Source: Nitratireductor sp. XY-223
GTDB lineage: Bacteria > Pseudomonadota > Alphaproteobacteria > Rhizobiales > Rhizobiaceae
DNA: 64,000 nucleotides
Reading direction: 5' to 3'
Assembly (NCBI RefSeq): GCF_004959855.1
Contig: NZ_SPNT01000002.1
Location: 372,001 to 436,000 of the forward strand
Part shown: one piece after another, positions 16,932 through 26,076 of the stretch
How positions within the stretch are numbered: the stretch's first letter is position 1
Layout: the number at the start of each line of letters is the position of its first letter
Made by a program: the position numbers and the translations under genes
The notes under the pieces: model-generated
Seen by the model: only the letters and a program-made list of their open reading frames with translations
Databases searched by the model: none
What the model was told of the DNA's origin: nothing

Positions 16932-19346
16932 CTATCCGCGCAGAACACCACCGGTTTTTTTGCCGACATTGTCGACAATACGGCCGGCGAGCGCTTCCAG
17001 ATCGGCATCCGTCAGCGTGCGGTCGGTCGGCTGTATGTCGACCTCGACGGCAACGGATTTCTTGCCGGCGCCAAGGGACGGCCCCTCGAACAGGTCGAAC
17101 ACGCGCACGTCGGCGATCAGCTTCTTGTCGGCCCCGGTGACCGAGCTGATGATCTGCGCGGCGGCAACATCGGCATCGACCACGAACGCGAAGTCGCGCT
17201 TGAGCGCCTGGAACGGCGAGATTTCAAGCGGCGTCTTGGTGCGGGTCGCCTTGCGTTTCGGCTCCGGCACCGCATCGACCCGGATCTCGAAGCCGCAGAC
17301 CGGCCCGTCCACATCCATGCGGTCCAGCGCCTTGGGGTGGAACTCACCGAACGTGCCGAGAACAACCTTCGGCCCGAGCTTGATGACGCCGCTGCGGCCG
17401 GGATGATACCAGTCCGGAGCGCCGGCCTCGATCTGCACGCGGCCGACCGGCGCGCCGCAGGCCTCGAGCGCGGCCAGCGCGTCCGCCTTGGCATCGAAGA
17501 CGCCGACGGGCGCGGCCGAACCGTCCCAGTGCCGCCCGCTTCCCTCGAGCCGGGCCGTGCCGCGGCGCACGCCGGCGGCTTGCCGGTGCTGGCCGGCATA
17601 GGTCCCGTCCTCGTAGATGTCGGACACCTCGAAGAGCGCGATGTCGGCATGGCCGCGGTCGGCATTGCGCTGTGCGCCGGCGAGCAGCCCGGGCAACAGC
17701 GAAGGCCGCATGTCGGACATGTCCGCCGCAATCGGATTGGCAAGCTTCAGTGCCTCGCCGCCACCGCCGAACAGCGCCGCCTGATCGGCCGCGATGAAGG
17801 ACCAGTTCACCGCCTCCAGCATGCCGCGTGCCGCCAGCGCGCGGCGCACCGAGCGGGTGCGGATCTGCAGGGTCGTCAGGATGCGCTCGTTGATGTGGGT
17901 GTTGCGCGGCAGCGGCTGCGGATCGATACGGTTGACGCCGTAGATGCGCATGACCTCCTCGACGAGATCCGCCTTGCCGTCGATATCGGGGCGCCAGGTC
18001 GGAACCGCCACATTGACGGTATCGCCGTCTCCCGCCGGCTCGAAACCGAGGCGCGAAAGGATGGCAAGCGCCTCTTTTCGGGGCACATCCGTTCCGGTGA
18101 GCCGCCCGACCTCGGACACCGGGAAGGACACGATCTTCCTTTCCGGTTCCGAATACCCGGCGATGACCGGCTGCGTCGGCTCGCCGCCGCACAGCTGCAG
18201 GACCAGCCTGGTCGCGTACTCCATGCCCTCGGCCATATAAGCCGGATCGACGCCGCGCTCGAAGCGGTAGCGGGCGTCGGTAATGATGCCGAGGTCGCGG
18301 CCGGTGCGGGCGATGTTGTAAGGGTCCCAAAGCGCCGATTCGATCAGCACATCGGTGGTGTTCCCGTCGCAGCCCGAGCGCTCGCCGCCCATGATGCCGG
18401 CGAGGGACTCGACGCCTTCATCGTCGGCAATGACGCAGATCCCGTCGTTGACCTCGTATTCGCGTTCATCGAGCGCCAGCACCTTCTCGCCGTCGCGGCC
18501 GCGGCGCACGACAAGGTCGCCGTGCACCTTGCCGGCATCGAAAACGTGCAGCGGGCGGCCGCGGTCGAAGGTGACGTAGTTGGTGATGTCGACCAGCGCG
18601 TTGATCGGGCGCAGGCCGATGGCCGTCAGCCGCTTCTGCATCCATTGCGGGCTCGGGCCGTTCTTGACGCCCTTGACCATACGCAGCGCAAAACCGAGGC
18701 AAAGCGGCTGCGTGTCGCCGAATTCCAGAGACAGGCCCACGGGACACGGCTCCGTGCCGCCGGCCGGCGGGGTGGTGCCGTCCTTGAGCGTGCCGAGGCC
18801 GTAGGCGGCCAGATCGCGGGCGATGCCACGAACGCCGGTGCAGTCGGGCCGGTTCGGCGTCAGACCGATCTCGATCACCGGATCGTCCAATCCGGCATAG
18901 GCGGCGAAGCTGGTGCCGATCTCGAGCTCCTCCTGCAGGTCGATTATGCCCTCGTGTTCGTCCGACATCTGCAACTCGCGCTCGGAGCACATCATGCCGT
19001 GGCTCTCGACACCGCGGATCTTGCCGACCGACAGCATCAGATCGATCCCGGGAATGTAGGTTCCGGGCGGCGCGAAGGCGCCGATCAGGCCGGCGCGGGC
19101 ATTGGGCGCACCGCAGACGACCTGCACCGGATCGCCGCTGCCGGCATCGACGGTCAGCACCTTGAGGCGGTCGGCGTCGGGATGCTGCTCGGCGGTCAGG
19201 ACCCGTGCGATGACGAATGGCCTGAGCGCCGCTTTGTCGTCGACGTCCTCGACCTCGAGGCCGATCATGTTCAGCGCCTCGACGATCTCGTCGAGCGTCG
19301 CTTCGGTCTCGAGATGTTCCTTCAGCCAGGAGAGTGTGAATTTCAT
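16932..19346 (-). CDS. pheT: Phenylalanine-tRNA ligase beta subunit
   Basis: 804 residues, the usual bacterial length. Charges tRNA-Phe as an alpha2-beta2 enzyme with PheS. Domain order: N-terminal [17 protein letters not shown]/tRNA-binding region ([11 protein letters not shown]), B3/B4 editing region ([15 protein letters not shown] through [19 protein letters not shown]), B5 ([14 protein letters not shown]) and the C-terminal FDX-ACB domain binding the tRNA anticodon ([18 protein letters not shown]). The start has GGAAG six bases upstream. It lies 67 bases downstream of pheS on the same strand. Confidence 0.98.
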   Translation of the reverse strand: MKFTLSWLKEHLETEATLDEIVEALNMIGLEVEDVDDKAALRPFVIARVLTAEQHPDADRLKVLTVDAGSGDPVQVVCGAPNARAGLIGAFAPPGTYIPGIDLMLSVGKIRGVESHGMMCSERELQMSDEHEGIIDLQEELEIGTSFAAYAGLDDPVIEIGLTPNRPDCTGVRGIARDLAAYGLGTLKDGTTPPAGGTEPCPVGLSLEFGDTQPLCLGFALRMVKGVKNGPSPQWMQKRLTAIGLRPINALVDITNYVTFDRGRPLHVFDAGKVHGDLVVRRGRDGEKVLALDEREYEVNDGICVIADDEGVESLAGIMGGERSGCDGNTTDVLIESALWDPYNIARTGRDLGIITDARYRFERGVDPAYMAEGMEYATRLVLQLCGGEPTQPVIAGYSEPERKIVSFPVSEVGRLTGTDVPRKEALAILSRLGFEPAGDGDTVNVAVPTWRPDIDGKADLVEEVMRIYGVNRIDPQPLPRNTHINERILTTLQIRTRSVRRALAARGMLEAVNWSFIAADQAALFGGGGEALKLANPIAADMSDMRPSLLPGLLAGAQRNADRGHADIALFEVSDIYEDGTYAGQHRQAAGVRRGTARLEGSGRHWDGSAAPVGVFDAKADALAALEACGAPVGRVQIEAGAPDWYHPGRSGVIKLGPKVVLGTFGEFHPKALDRMDVDGPVCGFEIRVDAVPEPKRKATRTKTPLEISPFQALKRDFAFVVDADVAAAQIISSVTGADKKLIADVRVFDLFEGPSLGAGKKSVAVEVDIQPTDRTLTDADLEALAGRIVDNVGKKTGGVLRG

Positions 19347-19413
19347 CGGTTCTTCCGTGGTCTCGATCGATTGTGCCGCCGGGCGGCCATTGTCTTTGTG
19401 TGATGGCCGCCCA

Positions 19414-20496
19414 TCAGCCGGTCAGGCCGGCAAAAAGCGTCGGCACGTCAAGCGGCCTGAAACCGTAATGGTTCAGCCAGCGCACGTCCGCGTCGAAAAA
19501 GGCGCGCAGGTCCGGCATGCCGTATTTCAGCATGGCCAGCCGGTCGATGCCGATGCCCCAGGCAAATCCTTGGTATTCGTCCGGATCGAGCCCGACATTG
19601 CGCAGCACATTGGGATTGACCATGCCGCAGCCGAGGATCTCCATCCAGTCGGTGCCCTCGCCGAAGCGGACTTCGTTGCCGGAGCGGTCGCACTGGATGT
19701 CGAGCTCGAGGCTCGGCTCGGTGAACGGGAAATAGGACGGCCGGAAACGCATGTTGAGATGCGGCACCTCGAAGAAGGCCTTGCAGAATTCCTGCAGGAC
19801 CCATTTGAGGTTGGCAACATTGGCGCTCTTGTCGACCACCAGGCCCTCGAGCTGGTGGAACATCGGCGAATGGGTCGCGTCGCTGTCGCAGCGATAGGTC
19901 TTTCCCGGAATGACGATGCGGATCGGCGGACTGTGCCGCTCCATCGTGTGGATCTGCACCGGCGAGGTGTGGGTGCGCAGCAGCATACGCTCGCCGTCCG
20001 CATCCGGCCGGAAGAAGAACGTGTCGTGCATTTCACGCGCCGGATGGCCCTCGGGGAAGTTCAGCGCGGTGAAGTTATAGTAGTCGGTCTCGATATCCGG
20101 GCCCTCGGCGATCGAGAAGCCCATGTCGGAGAAGATCGCGGTGATCTCGTCGACAACCTGCGAGATCGGGTGTATGCGGCCGGCTTCGGCGGGCGAGCGG
20201 CGCACGGGCAGCGTGACATCCACCGTCTCGCTGGCCAACCGCGCCTCGATGGCCAGATCGTGCAGCGCGCCCTTGCGTTCGGCGATGGCGTCGGTCACCC
20301 GCGCCTTCAGCCCGTTGATCGCCGGTCCCATGACCTTGCGCTCATCGGCGCTCATCTTGCCAAGCGTCTTGAGCTTTTCGGAAATGCTGCCCTTCTTGCC
20401 GAGCGCCGACACGCGCACGGTTTCGATCGCCTGCTCGCTGTCGGACGCGGCAATGTCGGCCAGTATGGAGCGTTCGAGCTCTTCCAGATCACTCAT
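19414..20496 (-). CDS. pheS: Phenylalanine-tRNA ligase alpha subunit
   Basis: 360 residues, the catalytic subunit. The N-terminal coiled coil ([15 protein letters not shown]) precedes the class II core with [28 protein letters not shown]-type motif 2 region, TSPVQIHTM and the C-terminal motif 3 [16 protein letters not shown]. The ATG at 20496 with AGGA nine bases upstream is preferred over upstream in-frame starts because it fits the family N-terminus SDLEELE. A strong intrinsic terminator lies 50 bases upstream (20549-20582), between rplT and pheS, so pheST either has its own promoter or is controlled by read-through. Confidence 0.98.
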   Translation of the reverse strand: MSDLEELERSILADIAASDSEQAIETVRVSALGKKGSISEKLKTLGKMSADERKVMGPAINGLKARVTDAIAERKGALHDLAIEARLASETVDVTLPVRRSPAEAGRIHPISQVVDEITAIFSDMGFSIAEGPDIETDYYNFTALNFPEGHPAREMHDTFFFRPDADGERMLLRTHTSPVQIHTMERHSPPIRIVIPGKTYRCDSDATHSPMFHQLEGLVVDKSANVANLKWVLQEFCKAFFEVPHLNMRFRPSYFPFTEPSLELDIQCDRSGNEVRFGEGTDWMEILGCGMVNPNVLRNVGLDPDEYQGFAWGIGIDRLAMLKYGMPDLRAFFDADVRWLNHYGFRPLDVPTLFAGLTG

Positions 20497-20548
20497 CGTC
20501 TGTGTTCCTGTTGAACCGTTGGTGTTCAGCATCTGTCGCTTTCTCATG

Positions 20549-20582
20549 AAAAAACCCGCGCCGGCCCTGCCAGCGCGGGTTT
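20549..20582 (-). terminator. Intrinsic terminator / possible attenuator between rplT and pheS
   Basis: Reading the minus strand: AAACCCGCGC, an 11-base loop, GCGCGGGTTT, then six U in all. The ten-pair stem is perfect. A second, upstream hairpin with arms TTTCCCAA and TTGGGAAA (20605-20612 with 20580-20587) shares three bases with the terminator stem, so the two could compete. No Phe-rich leader peptide was found between rplT and pheS. Confidence 0.85.
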
Positions 20583-20620
20583 CCCAAACTCGTCATGTCA
20601 TGCCTTGGGAAAACGCTGGC

Positions 20621-21022
20621 TTAGCGGACAGCGCTTTCAAAAGCATTCGGTGTGGTGTCTTTGAGGTAGGCGAGCGACGCCTTGGCGCTGGCAACCAGCG
20701 CTCCGAAGGCCTCGGGCTGGTTGATCGCCATATCGGAAAGAACCTTGCGGTCCACTTCGATGCCGGCCTTGTTCAGGCCGTCGATGAAGCGGCCGTAGGT
20801 CAGGCCGTGCTCGCGGACCGCGGCGTTGATGCGCTGGATCCACAGGGCGCGGAAATTGCGCTTGCGGGTCTTGCGGTCGCGGTAGGCATACTGTTTCGAC
20901 CGGTCGACGGCGGCCTTCGCCGTGCGGATCGTGTTCTTGCGGCGGCCGTAGTAGCCCTTTGCCTGGGCCAGAACCTTCTTGTGTTTTGCGTGGGCGGTCA
21001 CACCCCGTTTGACGCGTGCCAT
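20621..21022 (-). CDS. rplT: 50S ribosomal protein L20
   Basis: 133 residues beginning [17 protein letters not shown], with [19 protein letters not shown] and [17 protein letters not shown], all L20 signatures. Assembly protein of the large subunit and, in E. coli, translational repressor of the rpmI-rplT message. The ATG has GGAG eight bases upstream. It lies 31 bases after rpmI. The intrinsic terminator 40 bases downstream ends the infC-rpmI-rplT unit. Confidence 0.99.
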   Translation of the reverse strand: MARVKRGVTAHAKHKKVLAQAKGYYGRRKNTIRTAKAAVDRSKQYAYRDRKTRKRNFRALWIQRINAAVREHGLTYGRFIDGLNKAGIEVDRKVLSDMAINQPEAFGALVASAKASLAYLKDTTPNAFESAVR

Positions 21023-21053
21023 GATCTAAGCTCCTTGAATGCTTGTGCTGGCC

Positions 21054-21254
21054 TTAGAGGCTGTTGGGCATGAATTTCTTCACGATGCGGGTATCAGGCT
21101 CCGAAAGAACCATGGTGCCGCGTGCATCGCGAATAAACTTGTTGGATCTTTTGATCATGCCGTGGCGTTTGCCGGCGGCGGCTGATTTGACCTTGCCCGA
21201 AGCAGTGATCTTGAACCGCTTCTTGCAAGACGATTTCGTCTTCATCTTGGGCAT
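21054..21254 (-). CDS. rpmI: 50S ribosomal protein L35
   Basis: 66 residues starting [14 protein letters not shown], with [14 protein letters not shown] and a Lys/Arg-rich body typical of L35. The ATG at 21254 has GGAG seven bases upstream. A 270-base untranslated stretch separates it from infC. In other bacteria the corresponding leader holds the L20 control site; here no obvious L20-like fold was identified by eye and no coding potential was seen. Confidence 0.98.
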   Translation of the reverse strand: MPKMKTKSSCKKRFKITASGKVKSAAAGKRHGMIKRSNKFIRDARGTMVLSEPDTRIVKKFMPNSL

Positions 21255-21524
21255 TTTGCTTCTCCGTATTTGGCCCGCCATGGCGAACCGCTTGTTGTTC
21301 GCCCCGCCCCGACGGACGTTGCCGGCGGGTTATCTGGCCGACGCCGACCGTCCGCCCTTTTCAGGACCCGGCCTTGTCGTCGTTCGGGGTCGTGGTTTTG
21401 CATTCAAAACCGCCACGGCATGCCCTGCCGGACGGTTCGGACGCGGCCTTATAGCGGCCATTGCGCGCGAGCGCAAGCGGCATGTGAACCGTTTGCCGGC
21501 CGGTCCGCGTCGAAACGTGGTGCT

Positions 21525-22061
21525 TTATTTGGGCGCGAGGACCATCATCATCTGCCGGCCTTCGAGCTTGGGCTCGGCCTCGACCTTGGCGATGTCGACG
21601 GTGTCTTCCTTGACTTTCTGCAGCAACTGCATGCCGAGCTGCTGGTGGGCCATCTCGCGGCCGCGGAAACGCAGGGTCACCTTGACCTTGTCACCGCTGT
21701 CGAAAAAGCGGTTCATCGCCTTCATCTTCACGTCATAGTCGTGCGTGTCGATGTTGGGCCGCATCTTGATTTCCTTGACCTCGACGGTCTTTTGCTTCTT
21801 GCGGGCCTCGGCGGCTTTCTTCTGCGTCTGGTATTTGAGTTTTCCGAGATCGAGAACCTTGCACACCGGCGGTGTGGCGTTCGGCGAGATTTCGACGAGA
21901 TCAAGCCCGGCGTCCTGTGCAATGTTCAGGGCTTCTTCTATGGCAACCTCGCCACGGTTGTTTCCTTCGTCATCGATCAGCTGCACCCGGGCAACCCGGA
22001 TGTCGTCGTTGGCGCGCGGTCCCGTGTTGGTGGGTGGCGGCGCTCTGAATGGTCTGCGAAT
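21525..22061 (-). CDS. infC: Translation initiation factor IF-3, AUU start codon
   Basis: 178 residues from an ATT start at 22061: [20 protein letters not shown] matches the usual alphaproteobacterial IF-3 N-terminus. [15 protein letters not shown] and [18 protein letters not shown] precede the Lys-rich linker, and the C-terminal domain has [22 protein letters not shown] (22071-22076) is nine bases before the ATT, an ideal spacing, while no ATG, GTG or TTG is available there. AUU initiation of infC is known from E. coli, where IF-3 discriminates against it and so limits its own synthesis. A TTGACT hexamer at 22163-22168 could be part of its promoter. Confidence 0.95.
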   Translation of the reverse strand: MRRPFRAPPPTNTGPRANDDIRVARVQLIDDEGNNRGEVAIEEALNIAQDAGLDLVEISPNATPPVCKVLDLGKLKYQTQKKAAEARKKQKTVEVKEIKMRPNIDTHDYDVKMKAMNRFFDSGDKVKVTLRFRGREMAHQQLGMQLLQKVKEDTVDIAKVEAEPKLEGRQMMMVLAPK

Positions 22062-22311
22062 GGCCGTAGTCTCCTTGGCTGTTTCGTCACTGGCTACGCA
22101 AATCGGCCGTACACGCCAAAGACGCGCCGGCCAAAGCGGCAATGTCACCATCGCCGCCGTCAAGTCAATAGCATGACTTGCCAAAAAAATCACCCGCGAT
22201 CGGCCTCCGATCATCCCACGGGCGCCTGTTTCGGTTTACGATCGGACCCGCGGACGGTAAATCGGCAGGGGCCGGATCACCGGCAAGCACGGCTGCCAAC
22301 GGGGATTCGAC

Positions 22312-23094
22312 ATGACACAATCGGCAACGCAAATTGAAGTCGGCACGGGGCCTGAGGCCCGCGTCATTGCCGTACGCCACCGCGCCGGACCGCCGGACAG
22401 GCCCGGCATCGTCTGGCTCGGCGGCTACCGGTCCGACATGGCTGGCACCAAGGCCGTGGAACTCGACCGCTGGGCGGACGAAAAGCGCCATGCCTGCACG
22501 CGCTTCGATTATTCTGGCCACGGCGAATCCGGCGGCGACTTCGAACTGGGGACCATCTCGCGCTGGCTGGAGGAGAGCCTTGCGGTCTTCGATCGCTTCA
22601 CCGCCGGCCCGCAGCTCCTCGTCGGATCGTCCATGGGCGGGTGGATCGCGATCCGCATGCTGCAGGAATTGAGGAAATCGGGCAAAGCCGAAAGGGTCAG
22701 CGGGCTGCTCCTGCTGGCGCCGGCGCCCGATTTCACCAGCGACCTGCACGAGCCGCTGCTGACGGAGGCGCAGAAACGGGACCTGGACACGAAGGGTTAC
22801 TACGAGGAAGAGACACCTTACGGGCCGGACCCCAACGTCTTCACGCGCGCCCTGTTCGAGGACGGGCGCAACAACCGGGTGATGACGGGCATGATCGAGA
22901 CCGGCTGCCCGGTCCACATCATACAGGGCATGGAGGATCCGGACGTGCCCTATTCCCACGCGTTGCGGCTGATCGAACACCTGCCGGCCGACGACGTGGT
23001 GCTGACGCTGGTGCGCGACGGCGATCACCGGCTTTCGCGGCCGCAGGACATCAGTCTGCTGCTCAACGCCGCCGCCCAGATGCTGCACGACTGA
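22312..23094 (+). CDS. Alpha/beta hydrolase (ABHD10-like)
   Basis: 260 residues, soluble. The core shows WLGGYRSDMAGTKA (oxyanion strand region), FDYSGHGESGG, the nucleophile elbow VGSSMGGW with the catalytic Ser, and near the end RDGDHRLSRPQD carrying the His. An acid is expected around VHIIQGMEDPDVP. The GYRSDM motif is shared with proteobacterial relatives of the ABHD10 thioesterase; esterase or thioesterase activity is likely but the substrate is unknown. It is divergent from infC. GGGGA eight bases before the ATG supports the start. Confidence 0.85.
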   Translation: MTQSATQIEVGTGPEARVIAVRHRAGPPDRPGIVWLGGYRSDMAGTKAVELDRWADEKRHACTRFDYSGHGESGGDFELGTISRWLEESLAVFDRFTAGPQLLVGSSMGGWIAIRMLQELRKSGKAERVSGLLLLAPAPDFTSDLHEPLLTEAQKRDLDTKGYYEEETPYGPDPNVFTRALFEDGRNNRVMTGMIETGCPVHIIQGMEDPDVPYSHALRLIEHLPADDVVLTLVRDGDHRLSRPQDISLLLNAAAQMLHD

Positions 23095-23228
23095 CTAAAA
23101 TGCAACACTTGTCCACCGGTCCGGTAACCATATTTCCAACTCGGCCGGTTTGTTTGTTGACTTGAGTCCCCTCTGACCTGTTAACTGTTTGTTAAGGATA
23201 ACAAGGGGTGAACAGGGACTGGCCGTCT

Positions 23229-23846
23229 ATGAAGGGCGTGATTTTAAAAGCCATGCTTGCGGGCTGTCTTGTCGCGGTTTCGTCGACGCCGATCGTCATG
23301 GCGGCGCAACCGATCGGCACGTCGATGGTCGTTGGGAACATCACTTCCCAGCCGATCGGCCACTATGAATTCTGCAAGCGCAACCGCGAGGAATGCCGCG
23401 GAAGCGGCACGCGGACCGCGCCGCCGCGCGTCACCGAATTCGGCTGGACCGTTGTGCACGACGTCAATGAATCGGTGAACTACGCCGTCCTGCCGATGAC
23501 CGACTACGAGATTCACGGCCGCGAGGAAGTCTGGTCCTATCCCGACGTCGTCGGCGATTGCGAGGACTATGTGCTTCTGAAGCGGGCCATGCTGATGGAG
23601 CGCGGCTTTTCCGAGTCCGATCTTCTGATCACCGTTGTGCGCAAGCCCAATGGCGAAGGCCACGCGGTGCTGACCCTGCGCACCGCCGACGGCGATTTCG
23701 TACTCGACAATCTCGAGGACGAGGTGAAGGTGTGGACCGAAACGCCTTACACCTATCTCAAGCGCCAGGCATCCTTCCACGCCGGCCGCTGGGTCGATAT
23801 CGAAAATGGCGACGAACTGATGGTCGGCTCGATCCCGGGCGAATAA
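23229..23846 (+). CDS. Transglutaminase-like cysteine proteinase, BTLCP family (DUF920), exported
   Basis: 205 residues with an N-terminal signal (KGVILKAMLAGCLVAVSS, cleavage near VMAAQP). The family triad is visible: Cys in VGDCEDYVLLKR, His in GEGHAVLTLRT and Asp in GDFVLDNL. BTLCP proteins are common in rhizobia and Brucella; the homologue LapG cleaves a surface adhesin under c-di-GMP control, but no LapD or adhesin gene is adjacent. The ATG at 23229 has AGGGA ten bases upstream; a GTG at 23208 is an alternative. A weak TTGACT (23157-23162) lies in the upstream gap. Confidence 0.88.
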   Translation: MKGVILKAMLAGCLVAVSSTPIVMAAQPIGTSMVVGNITSQPIGHYEFCKRNREECRGSGTRTAPPRVTEFGWTVVHDVNESVNYAVLPMTDYEIHGREEVWSYPDVVGDCEDYVLLKRAMLMERGFSESDLLITVVRKPNGEGHAVLTLRTADGDFVLDNLEDEVKVWTETPYTYLKRQASFHAGRWVDIENGDELMVGSIPGE

Positions 23847-23945
23847 AGGACGCCGGACCCGCAGGATATCGGGGTGCCGATGCACCCATTGTTAATGAAA
23901 AATCCGCACGATTGTCCCGCAACACTGTTCCGGGCGGGGATAATC

Positions 23946-24920
23946 ATGCGTATTTCAGAATTGCTTGCACAGAAATTTCAACTTGAACTGCAGACCATCC
24001 AGTCGACACAAAGCCTGTTCGACGCGGCACATATACTGTGCGCGTACAATATCGGCGCACTGCCGGTCGTCGGTCACGGAGACAAGATTCTCGGCATAAT
24101 CTCGGAGCGCGACCTGGTGCGCTCCATCGTCAGTTTCCAGGACGGTTATTTCCAGAAATCCGTCGCCGATATCATGACGACCGACGTGATTACCTGTGGT
24201 CTCGACGATCCGATGGACGACATCTACGAACTGATGGTGGAGAAGAAGATCCGCCACATGCCGGTGGTCAAGGGTGAAAGGATCCAGGCGATGCTCAGCA
24301 TCCGGGACTTCGAATTCGCCCACCGGCGGCTGGTCTCGCAGTCGCTGGTCGACGGCCTGACCGGGGTGCCCAACTCGCAGCACCTCACCGACATTCTCGA
24401 TGCCGAGTTCAACCGGTACCGGCGTTTTCACATGCCGCTTTCGGTGGCCGTCATAAAGGTGGACCGCTATGCCGCGATCAGCGACTCGCGGGGCGACGCG
24501 GCCTGCGACAGCCTGCTGCAATGGCTGGCCGAGACGCTGGTGCGGGAAACACGCGCCTATGACAGCATCGGGCGGACCGCGGAAGACCGTTTTGCCATCG
24601 TCTTTCCGAACACGGACGCAAAATCGGCGGCCCGCGCCTGCGCGCGGCTGCTGCGGGCAATCCGCAGCGATCCTGCGGCGCAGGACGACAGCGCTGCGTG
24701 GAGCAGCGTCAGCATCGGCCTTGCCCAGGCCGACCGCGAGATGCGCGACGGCGAGCGGATCATGATCCTCGCCGATGAGCGGGTCGAGACCGCGGCCAAG
24801 GCCGGCGGCAACACGATCGAGGCACCCGACGCAGAAGCCGCCGATTCCGAGGACGGCACCACACACACGACGTTCCGGGCGCGGCACGAGGCGCTGGAAA
24901 ACCTCTACGGAACCGATTAG
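23946..24920 (+). CDS. CBS-pair protein with degenerate GGDEF domain
   Basis: 324 residues, cytoplasmic. Residues 1-125 form two CBS motifs (ALPVVGHGDKILGIISERDLV and HMPVVKGERIQAMLSIRDF), which usually bind adenosyl compounds. Residues 135-285 are a GGDEF-type fold (LVDGLTGVPN, VAVIKVDRY, then IGRTAEDRFAIVF) in which the catalytic GGDEF signature is replaced by RTAEDRF, so diguanylate cyclase activity is very unlikely. It may be a nucleotide sensor or scaffold. The ATG at 23946 follows GGGGATAATC. Its stop overlaps the convergent mbfA stop by four bases. It lies about 100 bases after the BTLCP protease gene on the same strand. Confidence 0.85.
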   Translation: MRISELLAQKFQLELQTIQSTQSLFDAAHILCAYNIGALPVVGHGDKILGIISERDLVRSIVSFQDGYFQKSVADIMTTDVITCGLDDPMDDIYELMVEKKIRHMPVVKGERIQAMLSIRDFEFAHRRLVSQSLVDGLTGVPNSQHLTDILDAEFNRYRRFHMPLSVAVIKVDRYAAISDSRGDAACDSLLQWLAETLVRETRAYDSIGRTAEDRFAIVFPNTDAKSAARACARLLRAIRSDPAAQDDSAAWSSVSIGLAQADREMRDGERIMILADERVETAAKAGGNTIEAPDAEAADSEDGTTHTTFRARHEALENLYGTD

Positions 24921-25909
24921 GCCGTTCCGATCAGCAGGCCGGCGGCGAACACCAGGGCGCCGCCGAGCACCACCTGGAAAATGGCGCGCGACCAGGGCGT
25001 TTCCATGAAACGGTGCTGGATCCAGGAAATCGCCCACAGCTCGACGAACACCAGTGCGATGGCGATCGTCGTCGCCAGCGTGAAATGTGGGATGAGATAG
25101 GGCAAGGCGTGGCCGAGGCCTCCGACTGTCGTCATGATGCCGGTGGCAAGACCGCGCTTGATCGGCGCGCCGCGGCCCGAGATGACCCCGTCATCGGACG
25201 CAACTTCGGTGAAACCCATCGAAATGCCGGCGCCGATGGACGCGGCCAGGCCGACGAGGAAGGTCTGCCACGTGTCGCCGGTGGCGAAGGCGGCCGCGAA
25301 GATCGGCGCGAGCGTCGATACCGAACCGTCCATCAGGCCGGCAAGGCCCGGCTGGATATAGGTCAGGATCATCTGCCGCCGTTCGACACCGGCCTCCTGC
25401 TTGCGGACATTCTCGGGCGTGTGCGCCTCGGCAAGGCGGTGCGCCATGGAGCCGTGCTCGCGTTCTTCTTCGGCCAGATCGCCCAGCAGCTTGCGCGTCG
25501 CCGCATCCTCTGCCTTGCGGGCCGCCTCGAGATAGAACCGCCAGGCCTGGCGCTCCATGCGCTCTGCCTCGTCGCGGATGTTCTCGACGGACATGCTCTT
25601 CGTCAGCCACAAGGGGCGGCGTTCCATATACCCGCGCACATGCTCGCGCCGGATCAACGTGATGCGTTCGCCGAAACGCTTGCGGTAGAGGTCGATCAGC
25701 CGGCGGCGGTGGCCGTTCTCTTCCCTGGCCATCTCCTCGAAGATCTCGGCCGATGCCGGGTAGTTGTCGCGCAAGGCGTCGGCATAGGCGAGATAGATGC
25801 GGCCGTCGTCTTCCTCCGATGATATGGCGAGCGCCAGGATTTCCTGTTCGCTCAAGGACGAGAAGGAACGGCGTCCGGCTCCGGTGATGCGGCTCAGTAT
25901 GGTGTTCAA
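24917..25909 (-). CDS. mbfA: MbfA-type membrane-bound ferritin / iron exporter (erythrin-VIT1 family)
   Basis: 330 residues. The N-terminal ferritin-like (rubrerythrin) domain has di-iron ligand motifs SSEEDDGRIYLAYA, EEMAREENGHRR and LGDLAEEEREHGSMAHRL; the C-terminal VIT1/CCC1-like membrane domain has IQPGLAGLMDGSVSTLAPIF and GFTEVASDDGVISG. MbfA of Agrobacterium and Bradyrhizobium exports ferrous iron under iron excess and is repressed by Irr at low iron. A perfect palindrome (25916-25930) of the Irr/ICE type lies immediately upstream. The only upstream start in frame with the family N-terminus is TTG at 25909, seven bases from the palindrome, so the exact start is uncertain. Confidence 0.9.
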   Translation of the reverse strand: MNTILSRITGAGRRSFSSLSEQEILALAISSEEDDGRIYLAYADALRDNYPASAEIFEEMAREENGHRRRLIDLYRKRFGERITLIRREHVRGYMERRPLWLTKSMSVENIRDEAERMERQAWRFYLEAARKAEDAATRKLLGDLAEEEREHGSMAHRLAEAHTPENVRKQEAGVERRQMILTYIQPGLAGLMDGSVSTLAPIFAAAFATGDTWQTFLVGLAASIGAGISMGFTEVASDDGVISGRGAPIKRGLATGIMTTVGGLGHALPYLIPHFTLATTIAIALVFVELWAISWIQHRFMETPWSRAIFQVVLGGALVFAAGLLIGTA

Positions 25910-25915
25910 CCTTTT

Positions 25916-25930
25916 TTAGAATTATTCTAA
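25916..25930 (-). promoter_or_regulatory. Irr-type iron control element upstream of mbfA
   Basis: TTAGAAT-T-ATTCTAA is a perfect 15-base palindrome resembling the rhizobial ICE/Irr box. On the minus strand a TTGACC lies upstream with TAAATT 16 bases after it, so the box would overlap the -10/start-site region, a position suited to repression. Confidence 0.8.
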
Positions 25931-26076
25931 TTTAATGGGCTGCACAAAACGGTCAAGGTCCGACGCGCCATATCTGAATTTCATGTGACCGGTGTGCCCT
26001 TCCGGCTCAACAAGAGTTGTCGCACCGGCCTTCCAAGGCACTTGATATCGCGCGCATAGCGCCAAATAGTGGGGTC

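Noticed and set aside
16884-19403. Long open frame (839 codons) on the plus strand opposite pheT
   Set aside because: Antisense mirror of pheT in a GC-rich genome; no motif or ribosome-binding site.
21255-21524. Gap between infC and rpmI as a possible L20 autoregulation site or small gene
   Set aside because: No clear pseudoknot or coding frame could be identified by eye; it is left as an untranslated leader.
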